A stretch of DNA of 7,481 bases from Spirochaetales bacterium (GTDB lineage: Bacteria > Spirochaetota > Spirochaetia > DTKZ01). Every line of letters starts with the position of its first letter. The first letter of the stretch is position 1. The position numbers and the translations under genes are program-made. This document shows positions 1-6,148 of this stretch, in pieces. The notes under the pieces were generated by a model, which worked only from the letters and a program-made list of their open reading frames with translations, searched no databases and had not been told where the DNA came from. Where the stretch lies: positions 1-7,481 of the forward strand of contig JAITGB010000094.1 in assembly GCA_031280945.1 (NCBI GenBank). The letters are read 5' to 3'.

Positions 1-56
1 ATCCCTTCAAGCATTTCATCAACAAAGGCGGCTGGTTCATTGATAAATTTTTTCAT
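1..56 (-). CDS. dhaK: Dihydroxyacetone kinase subunit DhaK, N-terminal fragment
   Basis: Only the first 18 codons are present; the gene continues off the left edge. The visible protein reads MKKFINEPAAFVDEMLEG, which resembles the usual DhaK start (MKKLIN followed by a short acidic stretch and a conserved E-x-L-x-G). DhaK is the subunit that binds the ketose covalently through a histidine and passes it to DhaL for phosphorylation; that histidine is outside the window. A good ribosome binding site, AAGGAG at 63-68, lies 6 bases before the ATG. The gap to the upstream tctA stop codon is only 24 bases, so dhaK is probably the last visible gene of the tctCBA operon. The identification rests on a short N-terminus plus the presence of a dhaL gene in the same locus, so it is likely but not certain. 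Confidence 0.75.
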   Translation of the reverse strand, partial: MKKFINEPAAFVDEMLEG

Positions 57-80
57 AATTGACTCCTTCTTTTTCTGTAG

Positions 81-1574
81 TTATTTTTGCTTCTTTTTAT
101 CTTTGACATATTGCAGTACAGGCGGAACGGCCAGAGACAAAACCGACACTGCAAGTAAAACAATGCATATAGGGCTTGAAAAAAATATTCCATAATCGCC
201 CATAGTAACGGCGAGGGTTCTGCGCAGGTTTGCTTCCAGGAGTTTTCCCAAAAGCATACCCAGAACGAGGGGCCCGGGCGGGAACTGCATTTTTCGCAGC
301 ACAAAGCCGAATACGCCCGCTACGGCCATAGCCACAAGGTCAACGTAGGAGTTGTTAATCGCATACGAGCCCAAAATACAGCACATAATAACCACAACCC
401 ACAGGGTTTGCTTTTTTATGCGGAGAATTTTGGGATATATTCTGGATGTCGCAAGTCCAAAAACAAGAATTACAATGTTGGCGATAACAAGCTGGGCAAT
501 AAGGGTAAGAATAAAGGGGCGGTTTTCCACAAACATGCGGGGGCCGGGCGTCATCCCGTACATCATAAGAGAGCCAATGAGAATGGCTGTAACCGCGTCT
601 CCGGGAATCCCCAGGGACAGCATCGTTGTCATTGCTCCGCCTATAACCGCGTTGTTTGCGGTGCAGGAGACGGAAAGCCCTTCCACTGAGCCTTTCCCGT
701 ATTCTTCGGGACGCTTTGACATTCGTTTTGACTGGCCCCAGCTTACGATGGACGCAATGTCCCCTCCTGCTCCCGGTATGGCTCCGATGATAACCGAAAT
801 GGCGCCGGAAAAAAGATTCAAGGGGAACACGGTTTTTAATTCCCTGAAATTCAGGAAAAACTTTTTGGATTTCGCCACCTCGAAAACGTTTTGTGTAAAG
901 CTGTGGTCTGTCGTGTAAATCTGGTAGAGAATCTCCCCTACGCCGAATAGACCTATCATAACAGGTACAAAGCTCAAGCCGTCAAGAAGCTGGGGAGAAC
1001 CCAGCGTATAACGCTTAAAGGCGTGAATGGTATCAAGGCCCACTGTTGAGAGGAGGAGGCCCAGAAAGCCAACGAGAAGACCTTTTACAGGAGAACTTCC
1101 CGATACGCTTATCATCATGGTCAGGCCGAAGAAGGCCACAACCGCGTATTCCGCGGGGCCAAAACGCAGGGCAAAATCCGCCAGGGGAAAAGCGAAAAAC
1201 ACGAGGCAGAGGGAACTAAAAAGGCCGCCCGCGACAGAAAATACCGTATTGATATTCAAAGCGAGCATGGCAAGTCCTTTTTGGCTCAAAGCGTATCCGT
1301 CAAAGGTAGAGGCCATGGACGCGGGGGTTCCCGGCGTGTTTATGAGTATCGCGGAAATGCCGCCTGACCATATAGCTGAATTGTAAACTCCGATAAGCAT
1401 GGCAAAACCGCAGGCCGGTTCAAGCCAAAAAGAAATCGGGGTAAGAACAGCTACTCCCATTGTAGCCGTCAGCCCCGGCAGAGTGCCGATAAGAGCGCCC
1501 GATAAAACCCCTACAAGGAGATACATAAAAACATCGGGCCGAAAAACTCCCGCAAAAGCGTCTATCCATTCCAC
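81..1574 (-). CDS. tctA: Tripartite tricarboxylate transporter, large permease subunit TctA
   Basis: This is the large membrane subunit (497 aa, the usual size, about 12 hydrophobic segments) of a TctABC secondary transporter, which imports organic acids handed over by the periplasmic protein TctC. Family signatures are clear. Near the N-terminus are GTLPGLTATMGVAVLTP and ILINTPGTPASMAS followed by FDGYALSQKG. In the second half are GAIPGAGGDIASIVSWGQ, SKRPEEYGKGSVEG, a TANNAVIGGA stretch and LGIPGDAVTAILIG followed by MTPGPRMF. These two PG-rich regions are the pseudo-repeated core of the family. The start is GTG, not ATG: an AGGGAGG ribosome binding site (1581-1587) lies 6 bases upstream of it, and the family N-terminus begins there. 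The protein ends in a basic, cytoplasmic KKKQK tail. The gene lies 18 bases behind tctB and 24 bases before dhaK. The substrate is not predictable from the permease. Confidence 0.96.
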   Translation of the reverse strand: MEWIDAFAGVFRPDVFMYLLVGVLSGALIGTLPGLTATMGVAVLTPISFWLEPACGFAMLIGVYNSAIWSGGISAILINTPGTPASMASTFDGYALSQKGLAMLALNINTVFSVAGGLFSSLCLVFFAFPLADFALRFGPAEYAVVAFFGLTMMISVSGSSPVKGLLVGFLGLLLSTVGLDTIHAFKRYTLGSPQLLDGLSFVPVMIGLFGVGEILYQIYTTDHSFTQNVFEVAKSKKFFLNFRELKTVFPLNLFSGAISVIIGAIPGAGGDIASIVSWGQSKRMSKRPEEYGKGSVEGLSVSCTANNAVIGGAMTTMLSLGIPGDAVTAILIGSLMMYGMTPGPRMFVENRPFILTLIAQLVIANIVILVFGLATSRIYPKILRIKKQTLWVVVIMCCILGSYAINNSYVDLVAMAVAGVFGFVLRKMQFPPGPLVLGMLLGKLLEANLRRTLAVTMGDYGIFFSSPICIVLLAVSVLSLAVPPVLQYVKDKKKQK

Positions 1575-1592
1575 GGCTTTCCTCCCTTAGTA

Positions 1593-2027
1593 TCACAGCA
1601 TAACGTGCAGGAATTTGCTGAAAATCGCGTACATAACAAGCGTAAACACAAGCGAAAAAACAACGGAATACTTCCATGTTCTCTTGTACAGGCGGTTCAA
1701 AAAAATCAAAAAGGCTAGTGTTAAGGGAATAAACGGCAGGAACATAAACATAATGGTATATATGACAACAGCCCCGGCTGTTACAAGAAGCACAGGAAGA
1801 TTACTGCGTTCCGCCTCATTTGTTGCGAAGTATTTTTCTGTGTGCCGCAGATATGAGACGGCAAGGACGGCGCTTAAAAAAAGAATAACAGTACACAAAA
1901 TGATGGGAAAATATCCCGGGCCGGGCGCGCCGTCTGAAGAGCCTCCGGGAAAACCGAATGCCGGAATCATAAAAGCCAGGGCGAGCGCACTGCAGCTTCC
2001 GCTAAAAATTATACCGGCTTTACTCAT
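1593..2027 (-). CDS. tctB: Tripartite tricarboxylate transporter, small membrane subunit TctB
   Basis: A 144-aa protein with about four hydrophobic segments, the normal size for TctB, the small membrane partner of TctA. After the first helix it has a glycine- and proline-rich loop, GSSDGAPGPGYFPIILC, typical of TctB (G-P-G-x-F-P just before the second helix). A polar stretch at about residues 59-75 and a basic stretch (NRLYKRTWK) separate the later helices. TctB sequences diverge quickly, so the assignment rests on the GPGYFP loop, the size and helix pattern, and the position between tctC and tctA. The ATG start has AAGGGGG about 6 bases upstream. The gene is 94 bases behind tctC, across a strong hairpin, and 18 bases before tctA. 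Confidence 0.92.
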   Translation of the reverse strand: MSKAGIIFSGSCSALALAFMIPAFGFPGGSSDGAPGPGYFPIILCTVILFLSAVLAVSYLRHTEKYFATNEAERSNLPVLLVTAGAVVIYTIMFMFLPFIPLTLAFLIFLNRLYKRTWKYSVVFSLVFTLVMYAIFSKFLHVML

Positions 2028-2053
2028 GATATCCCCCTTTGTCCACGCGCGTT

Positions 2054-2100
2054 ACCGCTCTCCAGGACGCCGTATATCCGGCGCCCTGGAGACAAGCGGT
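2054..2100 (-). promoter_or_regulatory. Intercistronic stem-loop between tctC and tctB
   Basis: A long hairpin fills the middle of the 94-base tctC-tctB gap. The inner stem pairs 2060-2072 with 2079-2091 (13 positions) around a 6-base loop. The outer stem pairs 2054-2059 with 2095-2100 (6 bp) across a small bulge. The single non-Watson-Crick position (2067/2084) is an A-C mismatch if the plus strand is read but a G-U pair in the minus-strand transcript, which suggests the structure acts in the tct mRNA. No U-tract follows, so it is not a standard terminator. Stem-loops behind the binding-protein gene of transport operons often protect that part of the mRNA from decay and raise the binding protein above the membrane subunits; that role here is an inference. 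Confidence 0.7.
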
Positions 2101-2121
2101 TTTAGGGCTTCTTCTTGCGTA

Positions 2122-3075
2122 TCAGCGTAAATTCATTGACGGAACAGCCTTTTGATACCATTCCGCCTGAGAGTTCGCAAAAGCCTGAGCATCAGCCGCG
2201 TTAAGATACGCGGGAGTTAAGCCATAGGTCTTGCACAGGTCCTGAAACCCTTTTGCCTGAATTGCTTTCGCAAAAGCGTCTTCGAGTATTTTCAAAACAT
2301 CCTGAGGCGTGTTTTGGGGAGCGGCAAAGCAGCCCCAGCCGAGGATTTCAACGGCAAGGCCCAGTTCCTTAAAGCAGGGAACATCAGGGTACAGCGAAGA
2401 CCTTTCGTTATCGACAATTGCCAGCACTTTGAGTTTTCCGCTTTCAACGCCGGCTTTTACTTCGCCAGGGGCAACGGTTGCTATATCCACATGGCCGCCC
2501 ATTACCGCGGTAGCCGCGGCGGCGCCGCCGTCAAAAGGCACATGGTTAAACTTAACGCCCGCGGCCTGTTCAATTCCAACCGCCGCGAAATGCCAAATCG
2601 AGCCTGTTCCTGAATTGCCGACAGTAAATTTTCCGGGGTTCGCCTTTGCGTCTTTGAGAAGGTCGGCAAGCGTTTTCCACGGAGCGTTCGCGTTTACCGT
2701 AACGGTTGCCGGGAGCGTCATTGCGCGGGCAAAGTAGGAGAGAACCTTTGGTTCTATCTGGGTAAAGCCAAGAGCCTTTACCATGGCGTTCTCCACCGGC
2801 ATATACATAAGATTGTAGCCGTCAGGAGCCTGGGCAGCCATGTATTCGACCGCAACGGCGCTTGACCCGCCGGGTTTGTTTGCTACAACAACGGGGACTC
2901 CCAGCGCGCTTTCAATTTCCTTTCCAAGAAAGCGCGTTACCGTATCGGAAGTTCCGCCCGCGGAAGCCCCGACAACAATGTTGATTTGTTTTGTAGGAAA
3001 CTTTTCAGCCTTTCCCCCGGCAAAAAGCGTGGAGGCCATGGCCAGACACAAAAGAATCACAGCAAATCTTTTCAT
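2122..3075 (-). CDS. tctC: Periplasmic solute-binding protein TctC (Bug family) of the tripartite tricarboxylate transporter
   Basis: A 317-aa exported binding protein that captures a carboxylate and delivers it to TctAB. It starts with a signal peptide: basic MKR, a hydrophobic core at residues 4-18, then TLFAGGKAE. No lipobox cysteine follows the core, so signal peptidase I cleavage after A19 or A23 is expected. Bug-family hallmarks follow in order: FPTKQINIVVGASAGGTSD at about 26-44 (the first ligand loop), VVVANKPGGSSAVA with the invariant N-x-P-G-G, APDGYNLMY, then a GNSGTGS loop with HVPFDGGAAA, and GHVDIATVAPGE. The ATG has AAGGAG 6-7 bases upstream. The gene is first in the tctCBA-dhaK unit and has its own strong promoter (3107-3134). 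Bug proteins bind diverse mono- to tricarboxylates and some other small molecules, so the ligand is open. Confidence 0.95.
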   Translation of the reverse strand: MKRFAVILLCLAMASTLFAGGKAEKFPTKQINIVVGASAGGTSDTVTRFLGKEIESALGVPVVVANKPGGSSAVAVEYMAAQAPDGYNLMYMPVENAMVKALGFTQIEPKVLSYFARAMTLPATVTVNANAPWKTLADLLKDAKANPGKFTVGNSGTGSIWHFAAVGIEQAAGVKFNHVPFDGGAAAATAVMGGHVDIATVAPGEVKAGVESGKLKVLAIVDNERSSLYPDVPCFKELGLAVEILGWGCFAAPQNTPQDVLKILEDAFAKAIQAKGFQDLCKTYGLTPAYLNAADAQAFANSQAEWYQKAVPSMNLR

Positions 3076-3087
3076 GTTTTTCTCCTT

Positions 3088-3107
3088 TTCACTAAATATT
3101 TATTAAA
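3088..3107 (-). promoter_or_regulatory. Candidate operator O2 at the tctC transcription start
   Basis: On the plus strand the arms TTCACTAAA (3088-3096) and TTTATTAAA (3099-3107) form an imperfect palindrome with a 2-base spacer. Each arm differs by one base from the perfect palindrome at 6149-6169. The site begins at the last base of the tctC -10 hexamer and covers the expected transcription start, where a bound protein would block initiation. The spacer is one base shorter than at the other site and the DNA is AT-rich, so chance resemblance is possible. Confidence 0.45.
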
Positions 3108-3134
3108 TTGTAGCATACATATTCTGACTGTCAA
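3107..3134 (-). promoter_or_regulatory. Sigma-70-type promoter of tctCBA-dhaK
   Basis: On the minus strand a consensus -35 box TTGACA (3129-3134) is followed, after 16 bases, by the -10 box TACAAT (3107-3112), which is preceded by TG-C as in an extended -10. Transcription should start about 7 bases further on, near 3100, giving a leader of about 25 nt that includes the AAGGAG ribosome binding site at 3082-3087. An AT-rich stretch with a small palindrome, TTTTCTGAGAAAA (3141-3153), lies just upstream of the -35 box. This is the clearest promoter in the window. Confidence 0.82.
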
Positions 3135-3171
3135 GCATATTTTTCTGAGAAAAGGGGATAAATTCAGCAGC

Positions 3172-3376
3172 GCCAGCGCATATAAACTTTTTATGGGGGT
3201 CTGGGGGCCTTTCGGCTTCCCAGCGGGGGTTCGGGGGCGGAGCCCCCGTCCCGCGCAAGGGATAGAAGCGGAAAGCCCACAGAAAGCGCATCGGCGCTTT
3301 CGAGGACTTGGAGCGGATAGCCCGGTTTTTTGCCCAACGGGCAAAAAATGCGCCCCAAAAATTTATATGCGCTGGC
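3172..3376. repeat. Repeat element A: ~205-bp palindromic element with 15-bp terminal inverted repeats
   Basis: The 15-base word GCCAGCGCATATAAA occurs at 3172-3186 on the plus strand and again at 3362-3376 on the minus strand, each followed inward by a T-run and a G-run. Between these ends are three strong hairpins: 3232-3238/3242-3248 (7 bp, G-rich arm), 3282-3289/3294-3301 (8 bp) and 3326-3335/3339-3348 (10 bp, T6-GCCC and GGGC-A6). No credible protein is encoded. Parts recur at 7137-7258 and 7428-7481, so it is a member of a dispersed family, of the MITE or REP-like kind. The right end overlaps the 3' end of the LacI-family gene and supplies its stop codon; the left end lies 37 bases upstream of the tctC -35 box. 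I see no target-site duplication. The T6-stem-A6 hairpin has its T-run before and its A-run after the stem on either strand, so it is not a normal intrinsic terminator. Confidence 0.65.
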
Positions 3377-4403
3377 CCTGGAGAACAGGGCTTGTACTCT
3401 TGCGCACCAGAAGTTTGCCTGCCAGGACGCTTTTCTGGCTGAGGTATACGCCGCGCTTCTTGATTTTATCCAAAAGCACGGATACCGCAAGCCGGCCAAT
3501 GTCGAATTTTGGGACGCTGATAGTGGTAAGAGGGGGGTCGATAAACGAAGCCACGGGAATATCGTCAAAACCGCCTACGGAAATATCCTCCGGTACTTTA
3601 TAATGAAGGCTTTGCAGGGCGGCTATGGCCCCGGCAGCTATCATATCGTTACTTGCGAAAAAAGCCGTTGGAAGGTCTTTCTTTCCCTGAATCTGGCGGT
3701 ACATGTCGGACTGGGCTGTCTCATGCGTTGAGCCTATCCTGAGCATCCAGTCCTCGCGGAAAGAAAGCCCCAGGCTTGCCAGAGCGCGGATAAAGGCTGT
3801 TTTCCTCTGGCCGAAATTGCTGCCCCCTTCGTTATAGAGCATACCTATCTTTCTGTGTCCCAGCTCATAGAGGTGCCGTACCATGTCGAAGGTCATCTTC
3901 ATGTTGTCCATAGTTACAAAATCGTGCGGGGAAAACTCATACATGGCGTCGAGAAACACAAAGGGGATGCCGATTCCGTCAAATATGTCGATGTCCCCCT
4001 GGGAAAGCTCGGTGGCAAGAATGATGCAGCCCGTTAATCCGTGGGACACGCGGATAAGCTCCGATACGCTGAGAAGGGAAGAGCCGTTAAATGTCGCCAC
4101 CTCTACGCTAAGGCCGTGCAGCTTCGCTTCCTCAATAATGCCGTCTGTGTAATCCGAAATAAAAGCGTTATGCCTGTCGTTGACTATCTGTCCGTGCTTT
4201 GCGATTTTGCAGAACCTGATGACGCCTCCCTGCAGGGCAACAGGATTGCGCATGTTGAGGGAAAAGCCATTCTGCTCTAGTATATCCATAACCCGGGTCC
4301 GCGTTTCCTCGCTTACTCCGGGCTTCCCATTAAGTACAATCGAGACAGTTGAAACAGATACTCCCGCAAGCCGGGCTATCTCCCTGCTTGTCATCTTTGC
4401 CAC
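3363..4403 (-). CDS. LacI-family transcriptional regulator
   Basis: A 346-aa repressor-type protein with an N-terminal LacI helix-turn-helix (residues about 4-27: TSREIARLAGVSVSTVS then VLNGK, and VSEETRTRV) and a periplasmic-binding-protein-like ligand domain. Typical landmarks of that domain are PFVFLDAM, LYELGHRKIGML, FFASNDMIAAGAI, PEDISVGGFDD and PPLTTISVP. The hinge after helix 3 is atypical: LNMRNPVALQGG (about 49-60) replaces the common N-x-x-A-R-S-L pattern and contains a proline. The start is taken as GTG with AGGAAGG 10 bases upstream; an ATG three codons later (4392-4394) is the alternative. The last codons and the TAA stop lie in the terminal repeat of element A, so the C-terminus (LQGQRI) may have been rewritten by that insertion. 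The gene lies 110 bases behind the aldolase gene, beyond a terminator-like hairpin, and shows no clear promoter of its own. It is the only regulator seen and is the likely controller of both transcription units. The effector is unknown. Confidence 0.92.
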   Translation of the reverse strand: MAKMTSREIARLAGVSVSTVSIVLNGKPGVSEETRTRVMDILEQNGFSLNMRNPVALQGGVIRFCKIAKHGQIVNDRHNAFISDYTDGIIEEAKLHGLSVEVATFNGSSLLSVSELIRVSHGLTGCIILATELSQGDIDIFDGIGIPFVFLDAMYEFSPHDFVTMDNMKMTFDMVRHLYELGHRKIGMLYNEGGSNFGQRKTAFIRALASLGLSFREDWMLRIGSTHETAQSDMYRQIQGKKDLPTAFFASNDMIAAGAIAALQSLHYKVPEDISVGGFDDIPVASFIDPPLTTISVPKFDIGRLAVSVLLDKIKKRGVYLSQKSVLAGKLLVRKSTSPVLQGQRI

Positions 4404-4425
4404 GGGTAACTTACCTTCCTGTACG

Positions 4426-4454
4426 AAAAATCGCGGCGCTGTTCTCCCGCCGCG
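4426..4454 (-). terminator. Intrinsic terminator or attenuator upstream of the LacI-family gene
   Basis: In the minus-strand transcript a 7-bp GC-only stem (4454-4448 with 4438-4432) closes a 9-base loop and is followed by AUUUUU (4431-4426). This is a compact Rho-independent terminator for the dhaL-aldolase transcript. It ends only 22 bases before the regulator start codon, and no promoter is visible between them. The regulator is therefore probably expressed by partial read-through, which makes the site an attenuator in effect. Confidence 0.6.
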
Positions 4455-4459
4455 GAAGC

Positions 4460-4506
4460 CCTGCCTAGAGAGGCAGTTGCAAAACTAACCGGGTTTTGCA
4501 GGCAGG
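4460..4506 (-). promoter_or_regulatory. Two hairpins with alternative pairing behind the aldolase gene
   Basis: Just past the aldolase stop codon the sequence can form an 8-bp hairpin (TGCAAAAC 4478-4485 with GTTTTGCA 4493-4500) and a 6-bp hairpin (CTGCCT 4461-4466 with AGGCAG 4471-4476). A second fold competes with the 6-bp hairpin: CCTGCCT (4460-4466) can instead pair with AGGCAGG (4500-4506) around the 8-bp hairpin. The cluster lies directly before the terminator-like hairpin at 4426-4454. A switching role is an inference; simple 3'-end stabilisation is equally possible. Confidence 0.4.
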
Positions 4507-4513
4507 CTTTATA

Positions 4514-5407
4514 TTAAAGTTTTTTTTCGTAAACTTCAAGTTTCCCGGACAGCTCTTTTTTCTCTTCGTCCGTTAAATCAAGGGCAGGAGAACGCATGTG
4601 GGCAGCAGGCAGTCCATGCCGTTCAAGAGCGTACTTAAAAATCGCCATATTCGCCCCGTTTTTTGTTATTTCGCACAGTTCGCTTGCCAAAACCTGGGCC
4701 AAACGCGCCCCTTCAAGGTCTTTTGCCCCAAATTTCTCGTATACTTCCACAAATTTCGAAGGGTCTGCGTTTGAACAGCCCGAAACCGTTCCATCGCAGC
4801 CCATGCTCAGGCCCGCAAGAAAAAGCCGGTCAGTTCCTACCACAACAGAAAAATCCCCCTTATTGCAGAGAAGATAGTCCTTTACCCTCAGAAAATCGGG
4901 ATAACTGTATTTTACCCCCACGAGGTTTTTTGTCCGCCTGAGAATCCTCTCGATTATTTCGGGCCGCAGGTCATTTGCCGCGCACTGCGGAATGCAGTAG
5001 GCGTACAGGGGAAAATCATCCGGCACACTGCGGGACACAGAGACAAAAAACTCTTCCATTTCCCTGTCATTTACGCCAAAAAACTGGGGCGTTACAACCC
5101 CGATGCCGTCAGCTCCAATGGAAACAGCATGACGCGCAAGCTCAACCGTATCTTTCGTTGTCATGGCCCCCACGTGAATATACACCGTTACCCTGCCCGC
5201 GGCCTCACTCACAACAGTTTCCGCAACCTTCTTGCGTTCTGCTGTGGACATTTTCAGCATCTCGCCTGTCGTGCCTCCCGGATACAGGCAATGCACACCC
5301 TTACCGATGAGGTAATTGGTATAGGCTTTCAGCGTTTGTACATCCACTTCGTCGCCCTGCGTAAACGGCGTTACCATCGCTGTAATAACTCCCCGCATCT
5401 TTTTCAT
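4514..5407 (-). CDS. Dihydrodipicolinate synthase / N-acetylneuraminate lyase-family aldolase
   Basis: A 297-aa class I aldolase of the DapA/NanA superfamily, a cytoplasmic TIM-barrel family that makes or breaks a bond next to a pyruvate bound as a Schiff base. The catalytic set is visible: the GGTTGE carboxylate-binding motif at about 44-49, the tyrosine and proline of the Y-x-x-P motif (YCIP, Y137), and the Schiff-base lysine in GVKYSYPD (K166). The length is normal for the family. The ATG has AAGGAG 7 bases upstream. The gene lies 43 bases behind dhaL and is probably co-transcribed with it. Biosynthetic dihydrodipicolinate synthase is unlikely, because neighbours are transport, kinase and LacI-family genes and the usual R-T after the Y-x-x-P motif is replaced by Q-C. 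A catabolic lyase or dehydratase for a keto-deoxy sugar acid is more likely; the substrate is not determined. Confidence 0.9.
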   Translation of the reverse strand: MKKMRGVITAMVTPFTQGDEVDVQTLKAYTNYLIGKGVHCLYPGGTTGEMLKMSTAERKKVAETVVSEAAGRVTVYIHVGAMTTKDTVELARHAVSIGADGIGVVTPQFFGVNDREMEEFFVSVSRSVPDDFPLYAYCIPQCAANDLRPEIIERILRRTKNLVGVKYSYPDFLRVKDYLLCNKGDFSVVVGTDRLFLAGLSMGCDGTVSGCSNADPSKFVEVYEKFGAKDLEGARLAQVLASELCEITKNGANMAIFKYALERHGLPAAHMRSPALDLTDEEKKELSGKLEVYEKKL

Positions 5408-5450
5408 ATAACCGCTCCTTAAATAGTAATTTGGTAAGAGAGTAAAAATC

Positions 5451-6095
5451 CTATGCGCCGAGAGCCTCGGCGAAACTTTTTACAAGAATATATACGGCGC
5501 GGCCGCCCGGGTCTTCCAGCCCTCGTGTTTTTTCCCGGAAGACAGCAGCCTTTCCATGCTGGGACTCCATTGCCCTGGCGTTTTCTATGCCCCTCTTCGC
5601 GCCCTTCTCCGCCTCTTTCCACAGCTCCGCCACAGCGGAGCCTGTGTACGCCTGCATAGCCTGTACCGCAGGCTCAAGAATATCCAGTAGGGTTTTCTCC
5701 CCAGGTTTAGCCTTGCCCCTCTCCATGACACCCTGAAAAAACGCGGCAAGGAAAGCCTTCATATCCTCCACTGAAAGTTCCGGCTTGCCGCCAACAGCCT
5801 TTCCCCCCCGCATAAGACCCGTTGCCATAAGAGTCCCCATAGTGGACGGCGCTTTCGCCGCTAAAGCCATTCCCGCCTTGATAAAAACAGCGCCCGGTTC
5901 GGCGCACGGTTCGGCCCCCGCCTCTCCCCTCGCCGCCTGGGCAGCCGCGGCAAAACCCTTTTCCATTGTAATCCCTAAGTCTCCGTCTCCAATAACCCCG
6001 TCAAGCTCAAGCAGAAGAGTTTTATTTTCGGCCATGTTTGCCGCAGCCCGTTCCAAAATCCGCACCACAGCGGCCCCGTCAGTAGATGTACCCAT
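5451..6095 (-). CDS. dhaL: Dihydroxyacetone kinase subunit DhaL
   Basis: DhaL is the nucleotide-binding subunit that phosphorylates a short ketose held by DhaK. The 214-aa protein is of normal size and carries the Mg-nucleotide aspartates in LDGVIGDGDLGITM (D32, D37, D39). Further family marks are the glycine-rich STMGTLMATGLMRGG, the KPGEKTLLDILEPAVQAM segment, and a C-terminal DPG motif with a helix (EDPGGRAVYIL). The start is set to the ATG at 6093-6095 because GGAGGGAG lies just upstream (the GGAGG core ends 5 bases before the ATG). A longer reading from a TTG at 6114-6116 would begin inside the -10 region of the promoter and is rejected. DhaL with a separate DhaK usually works with the PTS protein DhaM; none is visible here, so the phosphoryl donor (bound ADP recharged by DhaM, or free ATP) is open. 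dhaK lies about 5.4 kb away in another transcription unit. Confidence 0.93.
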   Translation of the reverse strand: MGTSTDGAAVVRILERAAANMAENKTLLLELDGVIGDGDLGITMEKGFAAAAQAARGEAGAEPCAEPGAVFIKAGMALAAKAPSTMGTLMATGLMRGGKAVGGKPELSVEDMKAFLAAFFQGVMERGKAKPGEKTLLDILEPAVQAMQAYTGSAVAELWKEAEKGAKRGIENARAMESQHGKAAVFREKTRGLEDPGGRAVYILVKSFAEALGA

Positions 6096-6115
6096 AGCTC
6101 CCTCCGTTTGCCTCA

Positions 6116-6144
6116 AGTATATACCCGCCTGTTCTTTTGTGCAA
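6116..6144 (-). promoter_or_regulatory. Sigma-70-type promoter of dhaL
   Basis: On the minus strand a -35 box TTGCAC (6139-6144) and a -10 box TATACT (6116-6121) are separated by 17 bases. Each differs little from consensus. Transcription should begin near 6109, giving a very short leader that holds the AGGCAAACGGAG repeat and the dhaL ribosome binding site. The palindrome at 6149-6169 lies 4 bases upstream of the -35 box. Confidence 0.75.
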
Positions 6145-6148
6145 CATT

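Noticed and set aside
352..918. Open frame of 188 codons on the plus strand inside tctA
   Set aside because: It lies antisense to a clearly homologous TctA reading frame, has no family resemblance and no ribosome binding site; it is a shadow of the opposite frame.
1615..2130. Open frame of 171 codons on the plus strand over tctB
   Set aside because: It is antisense to tctB and has low-complexity basic composition without recognisable motifs.
3141..3153. Palindrome TTTTCTGAGAAAA upstream of the tctC -35 box as a regulator site
   Set aside because: It is short, AT-rich and occurs once, with no matching copy at the divergent region; it may simply be part of an AT-rich upstream promoter element.
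3072..3344. Small open frames on both strands across repeat element A
   Set aside because: They arise from the GC-rich palindromic repeat, lack ribosome binding sites and have biased, motif-free composition.
3326..3348. T6-stem-A6 hairpin as a bidirectional intrinsic terminator (and its copy at 7165-7188)
   Set aside because: An intrinsic terminator needs its U-tract after the stem. Here the T-run precedes the stem and the A-run follows it on both strands, so the runs simply extend the stem.
6096..6116. Longer DhaL starting at the TTG at 6114-6116
   Set aside because: That codon overlaps the -10 box of the dhaL promoter, while the ATG at 6093-6095 has a strong ribosome binding site.
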